This document shows, in pieces, positions 16,641-25,079 of a DNA stretch of 40,004 bases. Origin of the DNA: Caldifarciminota bacterium UBA6260 (GTDB taxonomy: Bacteria; Hydrothermota; 32-111); NCBI GenBank assembly GCA_002441125.1, contig DJVI01000014.1, forward strand, positions 1 through 40,004, written 5' to 3'. The notes beneath the pieces were generated by a model, which was not told the origin of the DNA, made no database searches, and saw only the letters and a list, made by a program, of their open reading frames with translations. The position numbers and the translations under genes are program-made. The stretch's first letter is position 1, and every line of letters begins with the position of its first letter.

Positions 16641-17400
16641 TCCATACAGAGAAGAAAGAAGAATTGTTCCAACTTTAATCTTTATAAATATAGTTGTATT
16701 CATCATACAGAATATCTTTTCAGATTTTTTCATATACTACTTCTCTCTTATCCCTCTTTTTGTTACAAAAAAGTTTTTTTTATGGCAATTCTTTACACAT
16801 ATGTTTCTTCATGGCAATTTTTTCCATCTCTTTTTCAACATGTTTTCACTCTTTATTTTTGGGATAAATCTCGAATCTGTTTGGGGAAGTAAAAAGTTTT
16901 TATCATACTACATAGTTTCAGGGCTTGGTGGTGGCATTCTACATTATATTATCAATCCATACTCTCCCATACCTTCTATTGGTGCTTCAGGTGCTATATA
17001 TGGAGTTTTACTCGCTTACGGTCTGACCTTTCCGGAATCTATCCTTTACATAAATTTTTTCATTCCTGTCAAAGCAAAGTATGCTGTGTTGATTTTTGGT
17101 GTGATGGAACTTGTTTTTGGTATTACGGGGACAGCTTCAGGTATAGCTCATTTCGCTCATTTGGGAGGATTATTGTCAGGGCTTCTTTATCTTAAACTTG
17201 AAAGGTTTATCTCAAAGAATATTTCAGGAATAAAAAAAATGAGAGTTTATAAGAATTTCGAGGATATGGAGAATGACAGAAAAAGAGAGAGGTTGAACGA
17301 ACTTTTAGATAAAATATCTTTATCAGGTTATAACTCTTTAACAGAGATGGAGAAATTCGAATTAGATGATCTATCAAGATGGTTTAGGGATAAGGAGTAA
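16630..17400 (+). CDS. Rhomboid-family intramembrane serine protease
   Basis: A 256-residue membrane protein of the rhomboid family with about six membrane segments. The HLFFN motif (residues 66-70) lies in the second core segment. The catalytic serine is Ser120 in GASGAIYG, and the partner His177 sits in AHFAHLGG. These enzymes cut other proteins inside the membrane. A hydrophilic tail of about 65 residues follows the last segment. The ATG at 16630 has AAGGAGA at 16613-16619 and overlaps the coaD end by 11 bases. Substrates are not evident. Confidence 0.92.
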   Translation: MYFDPYREERRIVPTLIFINIVVFIIQNIFSDFFIYYFSLIPLFVTKKFFLWQFFTHMFLHGNFFHLFFNMFSLFIFGINLESVWGSKKFLSYYIVSGLGGGILHYIINPYSPIPSIGASGAIYGVLLAYGLTFPESILYINFFIPVKAKYAVLIFGVMELVFGITGTASGIAHFAHLGGLLSGLLYLKLERFISKNISGIKKMRVYKNFEDMENDRKRERLNELLDKISLSGYNSLTEMEKFELDDLSRWFRDKE

Positions 17401-18316
17401 TTTCTATTACTCCTATTCAAAGTTTTTGAAAGAAAAGTTCAAAGAAGATGTATATAAGATTTCTCTCGCAACTGGAGGGACATGTCCAAACCGTGATGGA
17501 ACAAAGGGGTATGGTGGTTGTATATACTGTTCTTCTTTTGGGAGTGGTAAGGAAACATCAAAAAGTGTTAAAGAACAGGTTGATTTTTTTCTTTCCAATG
17601 TTAAGAAAGGTAAAAAGTTCATAGCCTATTTCCAATCCTTTTCAAATATGTATAAAAATAAAAGTTGGCTTATAGAACAGATAGAAATGTTAACATCTTA
17701 TGAAAAGATAGTTGGAATATCTATAGCGACAAGGCCAGATACAGTTGATGATGAAATACTCGATTACCTTAAGGAAAAAAGTTCAAGATTCTTTATCCAG
17801 ATAGAACTTGGTCTTGAAAGTTCAAACGATATAACACTTCAAAAGATAAACAGAAAGGATGAATCAAAAAATTTTTTGGTAAGCTGTGAAAGGATAAGAG
17901 AAAAAATACCTGAAAGCCATATAGTAGCACATATTATTATAGGACTTCCTGATGAAAATTTTTATGATTTCGAAAACAGTGTAAAATTTTTCTTGCTCTC
18001 AAAAAGTGATGGTATAAAATTCCACCATCTTTATATTGTAAGAGATGCTTTGATATACAGGCAGTTTGAAAATGGAAGAGTGAAACTTTTATCGGAGATG
18101 GAATATATAGATATTTTTTTGGAACTTTTAAAAATAATACCTTCTGATAAGATAATACACAGGGTAAAATCTTCAATGATACCTGTCAACCTTGTTGCAC
18201 CTTTATGGACTATGGATAGATTCTTTTATGAAAAACTTTTCAAAAGGGCAAAAGAGAAGAGAATATTCCAAGGAATGCACTATGGGAATAACTGTTTTAA
18301 CTGTTGGGAAGAATAA
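17366..18316 (+). CDS. Radical SAM protein of the YhcC/TIGR01212 family
   Basis: A 316-residue radical SAM enzyme. The [4Fe-4S] cysteines are Cys40, Cys52 and Cys55 in TCPNRD...GGCIYC, the long first spacing typical of YhcC-type proteins. YFQSFSNMY, ISIATRPD and ELGLESSND follow in family order. The reaction is not established in general for this family. The ATG at 17366 is inside the rhomboid gene; homologues usually begin close to residue 12-15 (NFYYSYSKFLKEKF), and a TAAGGAG site lies at 17391-17397 without a standard start codon at the right distance, so the N-terminus is uncertain. The tail has a CFNCW motif. Confidence 0.88.
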   Translation: MIYQDGLGIRSNFYYSYSKFLKEKFKEDVYKISLATGGTCPNRDGTKGYGGCIYCSSFGSGKETSKSVKEQVDFFLSNVKKGKKFIAYFQSFSNMYKNKSWLIEQIEMLTSYEKIVGISIATRPDTVDDEILDYLKEKSSRFFIQIELGLESSNDITLQKINRKDESKNFLVSCERIREKIPESHIVAHIIIGLPDENFYDFENSVKFFLLSKSDGIKFHHLYIVRDALIYRQFENGRVKLLSEMEYIDIFLELLKIIPSDKIIHRVKSSMIPVNLVAPLWTMDRFFYEKLFKRAKEKRIFQGMHYGNNCFNCWEE

Positions 18317-18731
18317 AAAGGATTGTTTTTCTGAAATCTTTTATGATTATTATGAAAGGATAAAGAAGTATAGAAATATAGAAATTAAATATATAAAAGA
18401 TTATGGTGAATTTAAAGATGATAAGGAATCGATAATAGAAAAAGAATCAAAAAATATTATTGAAAATTTTGAAAAAAATTCTTATAAAGTACTACTTGCC
18501 AAAGATGGAAAGATGGTTGATTCCATTTCATTCTCAAAACTTCTTGAAAAGGAGAATATATCTTTTATAATTGGGGGTGTTTTTGGTGTTAACGGAAAGG
18601 TTTATGAAAGTGCCGATTTTGTTCTTTCACTTTCAAAGATGACTTTTCCACATAGGATTGCGAGGATAGTACTTTTGGAACAGATATACAGAGGTTTAAC
18701 AATATTGAATAAGGAGAAGTACCATAAATGA
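18282..18731 (+). CDS. rlmH: 23S rRNA (pseudouridine-1915-N3)-methyltransferase RlmH
   Basis: A SPOUT methyltransferase that modifies Psi1915 in helix 69 of 23S rRNA. The 149-residue protein shows the SAM-binding knot motif FIIGGVFG (Gly98-Gly99) and LSLSKMTFPHRIARIVLLEQ, both diagnostic. The start at 18282 is taken because AAGGA at 18270-18274 is seven bases upstream and the length then matches the usual 155-160 residues. It overlaps the radical SAM gene by 35 bases and the next gene by ATGA. Confidence 0.92.
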   Translation: MGITVLTVGKNKKDCFSEIFYDYYERIKKYRNIEIKYIKDYGEFKDDKESIIEKESKNIIENFEKNSYKVLLAKDGKMVDSISFSKLLEKENISFIIGGVFGVNGKVYESADFVLSLSKMTFPHRIARIVLLEQIYRGLTILNKEKYHK

Positions 18732-20923
18732 AATTTGAAGAGTTGGAAAAAGTTTATGAGAATGGAGAATACGAAAATTTTGTAAAATATTTTCTTGAGT
18801 TTTTTAAAGATGAAACTGACACGCATAGATTGAGACTTTTTTTCAGGGCTGCAAACAGGATAAATTTTAAAGTTTTTGATATGGTTTCGGTTGATGATAA
18901 GGAACTAAAAAATGATGTTGATTATCTTTTCAACAGGTTCCTTTTTGAAAAAGATTTAAATGAGGAAAATTTAAGGAAAATATTCAAAAATATAATTTTA
19001 AAGGAAAGGAAAGATCTATATGATGATTTCATGATAATTTTCCTTGAAAGGAATGGGAAAATATTTTCAGATGAGAAGATTTTGGATTTTCTTTTAAAAA
19101 ATAAAAACAGAAGCTTGATTCAGGATTATGTAAAAAATTTGATAGATGAAGAAAACCCTCTTATAAGTTTTATATCAAGATTGATTCTTAAAAAAGATTA
19201 CAATTCAAAATTGAAAGAACTTTGCATAGCTTTTCCAACTGCGGAAATATCCTTTGAACTCTTTTTAAAAGATAGAGAGGATGAAGAAGGTTATTTGAAT
19301 TTTTTAAAAGGTCTTGAATTCAAGAAGAATACTTTTGTTATCTACAATAATGATATCAACAGGATAGAAAACTTCGATCAATCTTTAAAAATTTTTACTC
19401 TAAAAGACAAACTGGGAAGGGTAAAAAGAATAGATGCCAAGGAAATAATATTAAAAACATCTCCAATAGAGCAGAGCGATTTTAGAGTTTTGAAGTTCTT
19501 CGACCCAGAAAAAGGTAAAAGTATGGACATCTGTGAACTTATAGTTTCAATTTTAAAATACAAAAATAGCGGAGTCACAAAAGAACAGTTGAAAACTGAG
19601 CTGTCTTTCATATATGGAAAGGAGTCAGGTACAATTCTTAATAAAAAGAAGAAAGAGATAGAGAATTGTGAAGAAATAGAGGTTATTTACGAAGAACCCG
19701 TAAGATTTATTTTAAAAAGCTCCCAAGAAAATGATGGTTTAAAGTTTCTAAGAAATAGTAAAGATGAAAAAAGTATCAGAGATTTTATTTTCAACATGCT
19801 AAAAACAAGGAAAATAGATGAGGATATTTTAAACGAAATAGTTGAAATGGTTAATCAAAAATGTGAGAAACTTAAAAATGAGATAATTTTTACAATTACA
19901 GATGATGAAAGATATATAGAAAGTAAAGATTTTGAAAATTTTGATCTTTTTGAGAATCCTTTTTATAAAGAGAAACTTCTTATAAAATTTTATAGTGAAG
20001 GGAATAAAATCGATTTTGAAATCTATCTTAACGATTTTGATAAGGATAGTATAGAGAATATTTATGTTAAATTAGATGATTATGGAAAGAAAATGATTGT
20101 TGAAATTGCCGAAAAATCTATCAGGTTAGGGAAATTTTTAAATTTTCTCGATTGGTATTTGAACTACCATCTTGATGAAAAACTTTTAAAATTTGATTTA
20201 GATTATATTATTTTTAGAGCACTCAATATTGCCAATTCATTCTCTTCCAAAAAGGGTAACGAAAAGTTTGTAAACTCTGTTAAAAAACTCTTTTTCCAAT
20301 CCAAGAATAAAGGTTTGATTTTTTATTTAAAAAATTTCAAAGAGGACTCTGCGAAGATAATTTTTGATGAGTTGGAAAAAATAGAGTACCTTACCGAACA
20401 CCAGAAGGATCTTGTGAAAAGGGATATTTATGAGTTTTTCCCATCATTCTTAAAAATAGAAAGAAACGATTTTATATACTCCACTAAGGAAGGTATTGAA
20501 AAAAAGAGGGAAGAGTTCGAAAATATTGTAAATACAAAGTTGCCCCAACTCTCGAAAATGATAGGTGAAGCTGCAGCTCTTGGAGATCTTAGTGAAAATT
20601 CTGAATACAAGTTTGCAAGGGAACAGTATTCATTTTTTTCTTCAAAAGCTGGAGAGTTAAAAAAAGAACTTGATAGAACATTCCCCATAAATTTTAAAGA
20701 GGTAGGATGTGAAAGTGTAGGGATTGGAGTTGTTGTTGAATTTGAAGATCTCACTGAAAAAGAAGTTAAAAGTTATGCTATTTTGGGACCATTCGATGTT
20801 GATCCTGACAATGGTATAATATCATATCTTTCTCCTCTCGCTCAGAAACTTTTAGGGAAAAAGGTTGGGGATGTGGTTGATGGAAAGAAGATTTTAAAAA
20901 TATCAAAATGGAGAGAAAAATGA
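18728..20923 (+). CDS. Large protein with C-terminal GreA-type transcription factor domain
   Basis: A 731-residue soluble protein. Residues about 589-731 form a GreA domain: a coiled-coil with the tip motif AAALGDLSENSEY, where Asp620 and Glu623 match the catalytic acidic pair of GreA, then an FKBP-like end (ILGPFDVDPDNGIISYLSPL, GKKVGDVVDG). GreA rescues backtracked RNA polymerase by stimulating transcript cleavage. The first 588 residues have no clear family: a helical stretch to about 205, a segment near 220-240 (LGRVKRIDAKEII) that may be a small beta barrel, a lysine/glutamate-rich winged-helix-like stretch near 255-320, then more helices. Long N-terminal extensions on GreA are known in Chlamydiae. 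ATGA overlaps on both sides fit co-translation. Confidence 0.82.
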   Translation: MKFEELEKVYENGEYENFVKYFLEFFKDETDTHRLRLFFRAANRINFKVFDMVSVDDKELKNDVDYLFNRFLFEKDLNEENLRKIFKNIILKERKDLYDDFMIIFLERNGKIFSDEKILDFLLKNKNRSLIQDYVKNLIDEENPLISFISRLILKKDYNSKLKELCIAFPTAEISFELFLKDREDEEGYLNFLKGLEFKKNTFVIYNNDINRIENFDQSLKIFTLKDKLGRVKRIDAKEIILKTSPIEQSDFRVLKFFDPEKGKSMDICELIVSILKYKNSGVTKEQLKTELSFIYGKESGTILNKKKKEIENCEEIEVIYEEPVRFILKSSQENDGLKFLRNSKDEKSIRDFIFNMLKTRKIDEDILNEIVEMVNQKCEKLKNEIIFTITDDERYIESKDFENFDLFENPFYKEKLLIKFYSEGNKIDFEIYLNDFDKDSIENIYVKLDDYGKKMIVEIAEKSIRLGKFLNFLDWYLNYHLDEKLLKFDLDYIIFRALNIANSFSSKKGNEKFVNSVKKLFFQSKNKGLIFYLKNFKEDSAKIIFDELEKIEYLTEHQKDLVKRDIYEFFPSFLKIERNDFIYSTKEGIEKKREEFENIVNTKLPQLSKMIGEAAALGDLSENSEYKFAREQYSFFSSKAGELKKELDRTFPINFKEVGCESVGIGVVVEFEDLTEKEVKSYAILGPFDVDPDNGIISYLSPLAQKLLGKKVGDVVDGKKILKISKWREK

Positions 20924-22548
20924 AAAAGTTTTTATTTTATTTTGTTTTAATTTTAAGTTTCCTGTCAGTAAGTTCTGAGAATTATTTTAAGAGTTTAGGT
21001 CAGATAAAGATAAAAAGCAACAGTGATTCTATTTTTGTAGTTAAAAACTTAGATTACTATTCAAAGTATACATTGAAACCTTCAAAGAAGGGAGAGTTTT
21101 TGATTAAAACTGATAAGGGTGATTCCATAATAGTTATAGAGGATAGTTCTGAAAATCTTTTGGATATTTATTTTTTTAAAAATTTAAAAGTAGACAATAT
21201 TGTGGAATACAAAACAGAAATTTTCCAAAATTATAACTTAGATGATTCACTCCTTCTTTATCTAAAAAAGAGTTTCAATCTGAAAAAGGATTATGATTCC
21301 TATTCAAAACTTCTCGATTTCCAGTTGGAAAGGGATTACCAAAAGGCTGATAGTTTGTTGAAATTTTACTATCTTAGCGATACAACAAATTTGAATATTA
21401 TTTATAAAAACAGCATCGTTTTAAAAGATATGAACAAAAATGAAGAAGCTTTTAATATTCTGAAAAAGGCAACCAATTATCTCGATAACTCAGATATCTC
21501 CTTCAACATAGCTTTGGAACTTATTTTCGATTATGAAAAACTCGATACAACATTTTTAAACTATCTTTTAGGTTTTACTTATAAAAATTTTTATAAGAAT
21601 GAAGATTTCATTTATGTTTTATATCAGAGTATGGATCTTTATGATAGAAAAATTATTGATGATAAGATTCTAAAAGAGATGGAAAAACTATTTGACTATG
21701 AAATTTCAGATGATGTGAGATTTTCAGTGTGTGCTTTCTTTATCGATAAAGAGTACTCTGTTGAAAAATCTGTTCAAAATCTTGTTAATCTTTATGAGAG
21801 TGATATATATGGCAGTTATGGTGATTGGTTAAACTATTATCTTGCTAAAGGGTATTTGCTTTTAAAGGATTACAAAGAATGTGAAAAGTATTTGAATGTT
21901 GCAGAAAATGAGTTTAACCTGAAAGGGAAAGAGATATTTCAAATAGGTTTTGACTATGGTTTGGCAACTGATGACAGGGAAAAAATCCAAACATATGGGA
22001 TCAAACTTTTAAGTGAAAATATGTTCGATGATAAAATTTCTCAGATAGTTGAAAAGAAAATCGGGCTTAAAAGAAAGGATATTGAAAAAAAAGTTTACGA
22101 TTATCTTAAGTCCCAAATGGATACTTTCAAACTTCCAGATTTCGAAATCGAAAATATGAATGGTGAGAAAACGGATATTTCTAAAATAATTAAAGGAAAG
22201 GTTAGTATTTTAAACTTCTTCTCTTCAAATTGTCCATACTGTAAGAAAGAAATTCCAATCTTAAACAAGATAAAAGAATCTTACAAAAATAATAAAAATT
22301 TTGAATTTTTAGCTATATCTTCAGATAACCAAAAAGAACCTTTAAAGAAATTTATAAATGAAACCAATTTTTCATATTCTGTTTTCTACAAAGGCAGCTC
22401 TTTGATGGATAGTTTAAAAATTGAAGGTGTTCCAACCATTTTCATAGTTGATAGAGACAACAAGGTGAGGTTTGTGAAGGTGGGATATTACGATGAACTT
22501 TATGGGTATTTGAAAACAAGGATGGAATTTTTAAAGAGTTTAAAATGA
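20920..22548 (+). CDS. Exported thioredoxin-like (TlpA-type) protein with long N-terminal region
   Basis: A 542-residue exported protein. The N-terminus (KKFLFYFVLILSFLSVSS) is a signal peptide. Residues about 40-390 are helical, acidic and rich in Tyr, Lys and Asp, with a hint of TPR-like repeats (for example GDWLNYYLAKGYLLLKDYKE), but no assignable family. The C-terminal 140 residues are a TlpA/ResA-type thioredoxin domain with active site Cys438-Pro-Tyr-Cys441, cis-Pro in EGVPTIF. It probably reduces or exchanges disulfides outside the membrane. ATG 20920 is preferred over 20908 because it overlaps the previous stop and leaves GGAGA five bases upstream. Confidence 0.8.
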   Translation: MKKFLFYFVLILSFLSVSSENYFKSLGQIKIKSNSDSIFVVKNLDYYSKYTLKPSKKGEFLIKTDKGDSIIVIEDSSENLLDIYFFKNLKVDNIVEYKTEIFQNYNLDDSLLLYLKKSFNLKKDYDSYSKLLDFQLERDYQKADSLLKFYYLSDTTNLNIIYKNSIVLKDMNKNEEAFNILKKATNYLDNSDISFNIALELIFDYEKLDTTFLNYLLGFTYKNFYKNEDFIYVLYQSMDLYDRKIIDDKILKEMEKLFDYEISDDVRFSVCAFFIDKEYSVEKSVQNLVNLYESDIYGSYGDWLNYYLAKGYLLLKDYKECEKYLNVAENEFNLKGKEIFQIGFDYGLATDDREKIQTYGIKLLSENMFDDKISQIVEKKIGLKRKDIEKKVYDYLKSQMDTFKLPDFEIENMNGEKTDISKIIKGKVSILNFFSSNCPYCKKEIPILNKIKESYKNNKNFEFLAISSDNQKEPLKKFINETNFSYSVFYKGSSLMDSLKIEGVPTIFIVDRDNKVRFVKVGYYDELYGYLKTRMEFLKSLK

Positions 22549-23054
22549 ATTTCTTTATAATTTTTATCTCTTACATACTTTTAAGTATTTTCCTTTTTTT
22601 TAAGGTTAGAGATTTTTTTAAGTTTTTAACCGTAAACTCTTTTGTGAATGGAATTTTGCAGTGCTTTATACTATTTTTGATCTTTTTTAACCTTCTTATA
22701 AATGTTAAGTATGATACCTATAACATCAATTATGATTTTATAAGGTTGATATATTTTTTTGAATTTCTGATGTTGTTCTTTTCAAACTTATTGGTTTTTA
22801 TTAAATACAAAAAATTGGAAAATAAAATAATAAACTCTAAGATTATTTTTAAAGAGATGGTTCAAATAATTTTACCTGTGCTTCTTCTAAACTCTCTTTT
22901 GATATTAATTTCAAAGATGGATTTCTTTGAGAATGGATATGTGTTTTTTAAATTTCTTGAAAGAAACCTATTTATAATTTTCTTTAAAACTATATATTTC
23001 CTTTCTTTTTTTCTTTTTATGAAGCAGATTTTTGCAAAAAAAGAGAAAATGTAG
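22545..23054 (+). CDS. Small multi-pass membrane protein of unknown function
   Basis: A 169-residue, strongly hydrophobic and Phe-rich protein with about five predicted membrane segments and a short basic end (KQIFAKKEKM). I do not recognise the family. The start overlaps the previous stop (ATGA), so it is translated with the TlpA-like protein. By position it could be an electron-transfer or assembly partner for that thioredoxin, comparable to DsbD or a DoxX-like protein, but no cysteine pair is present to support a redox role. It closes the long transcription unit before the panD promoter. Confidence 0.6.
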   Translation: MNFFIIFISYILLSIFLFFKVRDFFKFLTVNSFVNGILQCFILFLIFFNLLINVKYDTYNINYDFIRLIYFFEFLMLFFSNLLVFIKYKKLENKIINSKIIFKEMVQIILPVLLLNSLLILISKMDFFENGYVFFKFLERNLFIIFFKTIYFLSFFLFMKQIFAKKEKM

Positions 23055-23064
23055 TTTTTCTTGA

Positions 23065-23092
23065 TTGACTTAAATTTATTTTAAATTATAAT
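23065..23092 (+). promoter_or_regulatory. Sigma-A-type promoter for the panD-lipA unit
   Basis: TTGACT (23065-23070) and TATAAT (23087-23092) are 16 bases apart in a 60-base gene gap. The expected start is near 23099, 16 bases before the ATG at 23115, with AAAAGGAAG as ribosome site. It separates the unit from the preceding gene run. Confidence 0.65.
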
Positions 23093-23114
23093 TAAAAATC
23101 TAAAAGGAAGTATT

Positions 23115-23483
23115 ATGTTTAAAATAATGTTAAAATCAAAAATCCATAATGGAACGGTAACAAAAGCTGATGTTAACTATGAGGGGAGTATTGAGATAGA
23201 TCCTTTTATAATGGAAAAAGCTGATCTTTTGCCAAATGAGAAGGTTCTTGTAATCGATGTTGAAAATGGGGAAAGATTTGAGACCTATGTGATAAAAGGT
23301 AAGAAAAACTCAAAAGTGATTGGAGTAAACGGTGGGGCTGCAAGACTTGTTCAAAAAGGTGACAGGTTGATAATCATGTCCTTCGCTATTTATTCTAATG
23401 AAGAGATAAAAGATCATAAAGCGAAAATAGTTGTTCTCGGTGCAAAAAATGAGATAAAAGATGAGTTTACCAAAGGAATATAG
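23115..23483 (+). CDS. panD: Aspartate 1-decarboxylase proenzyme
   Basis: Makes beta-alanine from aspartate for pantothenate and CoA. The 122-residue proenzyme self-cleaves between Gly24 and Ser25 (NYEGSIEID) to create the pyruvoyl group. Lys9 in KSKIHNGTVT, and the later VNGGAARL, are family residues. It is the first gene after a clear promoter and has a good ribosome site. The last 23 bases overlap lipA. Confidence 0.95.
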   Translation: MFKIMLKSKIHNGTVTKADVNYEGSIEIDPFIMEKADLLPNEKVLVIDVENGERFETYVIKGKKNSKVIGVNGGAARLVQKGDRLIIMSFAIYSNEEIKDHKAKIVVLGAKNEIKDEFTKGI

Positions 23484-24309
23484 GAATTTTTTATACTCTA
23501 AGACTAAAGAGGATAGTGTAAAAAAAATTTTAAAAAGTTCCTCTCACATCCACACAGTTTGTGAAGAAGCTAAATGCCCAAACAGAGGGTTTTGTTTTTC
23601 AAAAAAAACAGCGACATTTCTTATAATGGGTGATATATGTACAAGGAACTGTTCTTTCTGTGCTATCAAAAAAGGTAAACCCTTACCTTTGGATCAATTT
23701 GAAATAGATGAGATTATTAAGGCTATTGAAGAGTTAACACTTGATTATGTTGTTTTAACATCAGTAACAAGGGATGACCTTTTAGATGGTGGGGCTTCAT
23801 ATTTTAACTTGGTTGTAAAGAAGATAAAAAAAAGTTTTCCAAAAATAAAAATAGAGATACTTGTTCCAGATTTCAAACAAAATCTTGAAAACCTTAAAAA
23901 TATTGATTTTTCTTATGTTGATGTTTTTAACCATAATCTTGAAACTGTGAAAGAATTTTACAATGAAGTTAGAAACAAGGCTTCATACGATTTCTCTTTA
24001 AATATGCTCAAAGAGGTTAAAAAGTTGGGTAAAACAACGAAAAGTGGTATTATGGTTGGTCTTGGTGAAAACGATAACCAACTTAGAAATCTTTTTGAAG
24101 ATCTTAAAAGTGTTTCCGTTGATATACTAACTATTGGTCAATACATATGTCCATCACCGAGACACCATAGAGTTGTTAAATATTATACTCAGGAAGAATT
24201 TAACAGGTTGAAAAATATAGCTGAAGAAATAGGTATAAAAAGTGTAGTTGCTGGAATCTTTGTAAGGTCGAGTTTTGAAGCTTACGAAACTTTCAAGGGG
24301 TTAAAATGA
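23461..24309 (+). CDS. lipA: Lipoyl synthase
   Basis: A radical SAM enzyme that inserts two sulfurs into octanoyl groups on lipoyl domains, such as those of 2-oxoacid dehydrogenases and GcvH. The 282-residue protein has both cluster motifs: auxiliary CX4CX5C (Cys34, Cys39, Cys45) and radical SAM CX3CX2C (Cys60, Cys64, Cys67). The C-terminal RSS (269-271), whose serine ligates the auxiliary cluster, is also present. GASYF and ILVPDF match. The start is the ATG at 23461 inside panD. lipB or lplA is not in the window. Followed, with ATGA overlap, by an Fe-S-carrier-like ATPase. Confidence 0.95.
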   Translation: MSLPKEYRNFLYSKTKEDSVKKILKSSSHIHTVCEEAKCPNRGFCFSKKTATFLIMGDICTRNCSFCAIKKGKPLPLDQFEIDEIIKAIEELTLDYVVLTSVTRDDLLDGGASYFNLVVKKIKKSFPKIKIEILVPDFKQNLENLKNIDFSYVDVFNHNLETVKEFYNEVRNKASYDFSLNMLKEVKKLGKTTKSGIMVGLGENDNQLRNLFEDLKSVSVDILTIGQYICPSPRHHRVVKYYTQEEFNRLKNIAEEIGIKSVVAGIFVRSSFEAYETFKGLK

Positions 24310-25079
24310 TTGATGAAAAAACGAAGATTATACTTTTTTTGAGCAACAAAGGTGGGACTGGAAAATCAACTATGATTGCAAATATTTCCTATCTTTTCGC
24401 AACACATTACAATGCTAAAGTCGGGATAATAGATATGGATTTTTATAATCCCGATATTCCATCTATTTTTGGAGTTGAGAACAGAAAGATGGGTATACAG
24501 AACAAAAAACTTTTACCTGTTAAAATATTGCCAAACCTTTATATTGCATCTTACGGTTTTTTTCTTACAGATAAAAAATTACCTGTTATAATGAGAGGTG
24601 TTCAGGAAAAGTTGATTACAGAGCAGTTTGTGGTAGATACGGATTGGTCAGATTTTGATTACATCTTTGTAGATTTCCCATCGAGTTTTTCAGATGGTGG
24701 TTTAACTTTGGTTGACAGGATAAAAGTTATAGATGGAGCTTTGATCATAACGAGTAGTCAGGATATAACTCTTATAGATACTGAAAGGTCCATAATTTTT
24801 GCAAACCAGTACAACATTCCTGTAATTGGTGTAGTTGAAAATATGATAAACATTGTCTGCCCAAATTGTAAATCTGTTCTTGAGCTTTACAGGAGAGAGA
24901 GCTTGGAGAAATTACTTTCTGTTTACAATGTTGAGGTTATAGAAAAAATTCCTTTCGAAAGAAACCTTCTTGTTTCAGTTGATTTGGGTATCCCTTTTAT
25001 AGAAAAGTTTAAAGATTCAAAAGTAGTTGAACATTTTAAAAACATAGGAGAAAAGATCATTCAAAAGGTAAAAAGATAA
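24306..25079 (+). CDS. Mrp/NBP35-family P-loop ATPase (ApbC-like)
   Basis: A 257-residue cytosolic ATPase of the MinD/ParA superfamily. Residues about 13-22 form the deviant Walker A (NKGGTGKST). IIDMDFYNPDIPSIFGVE follows, the pattern of the Mrp/ApbC Fe-S carriers. ENMINIVCPNC ends in the CxxC pair Cys185/Cys188, which in Mrp proteins bridges a [4Fe-4S] cluster between two subunits. A role as Fe-S cluster carrier is therefore likely, and its place immediately after lipA suggests a link with lipoyl synthase, whose auxiliary cluster is consumed. That link is inference from order. Some MinD-like ATPases could also fit. Confidence 0.85.
   Translation: MIDEKTKIILFLSNKGGTGKSTMIANISYLFATHYNAKVGIIDMDFYNPDIPSIFGVENRKMGIQNKKLLPVKILPNLYIASYGFFLTDKKLPVIMRGVQEKLITEQFVVDTDWSDFDYIFVDFPSSFSDGGLTLVDRIKVIDGALIITSSQDITLIDTERSIIFANQYNIPVIGVVENMINIVCPNCKSVLELYRRESLEKLLSVYNVEVIEKIPFERNLLVSVDLGIPFIEKFKDSKVVEHFKNIGEKIIQKVKR

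Noticed and set aside
23041..23064. Possible terminator hairpin between the membrane protein gene and panD
   Set aside because: The stem is A/T with a G-T pair and is not followed by a U-tract; it runs into the panD -35.
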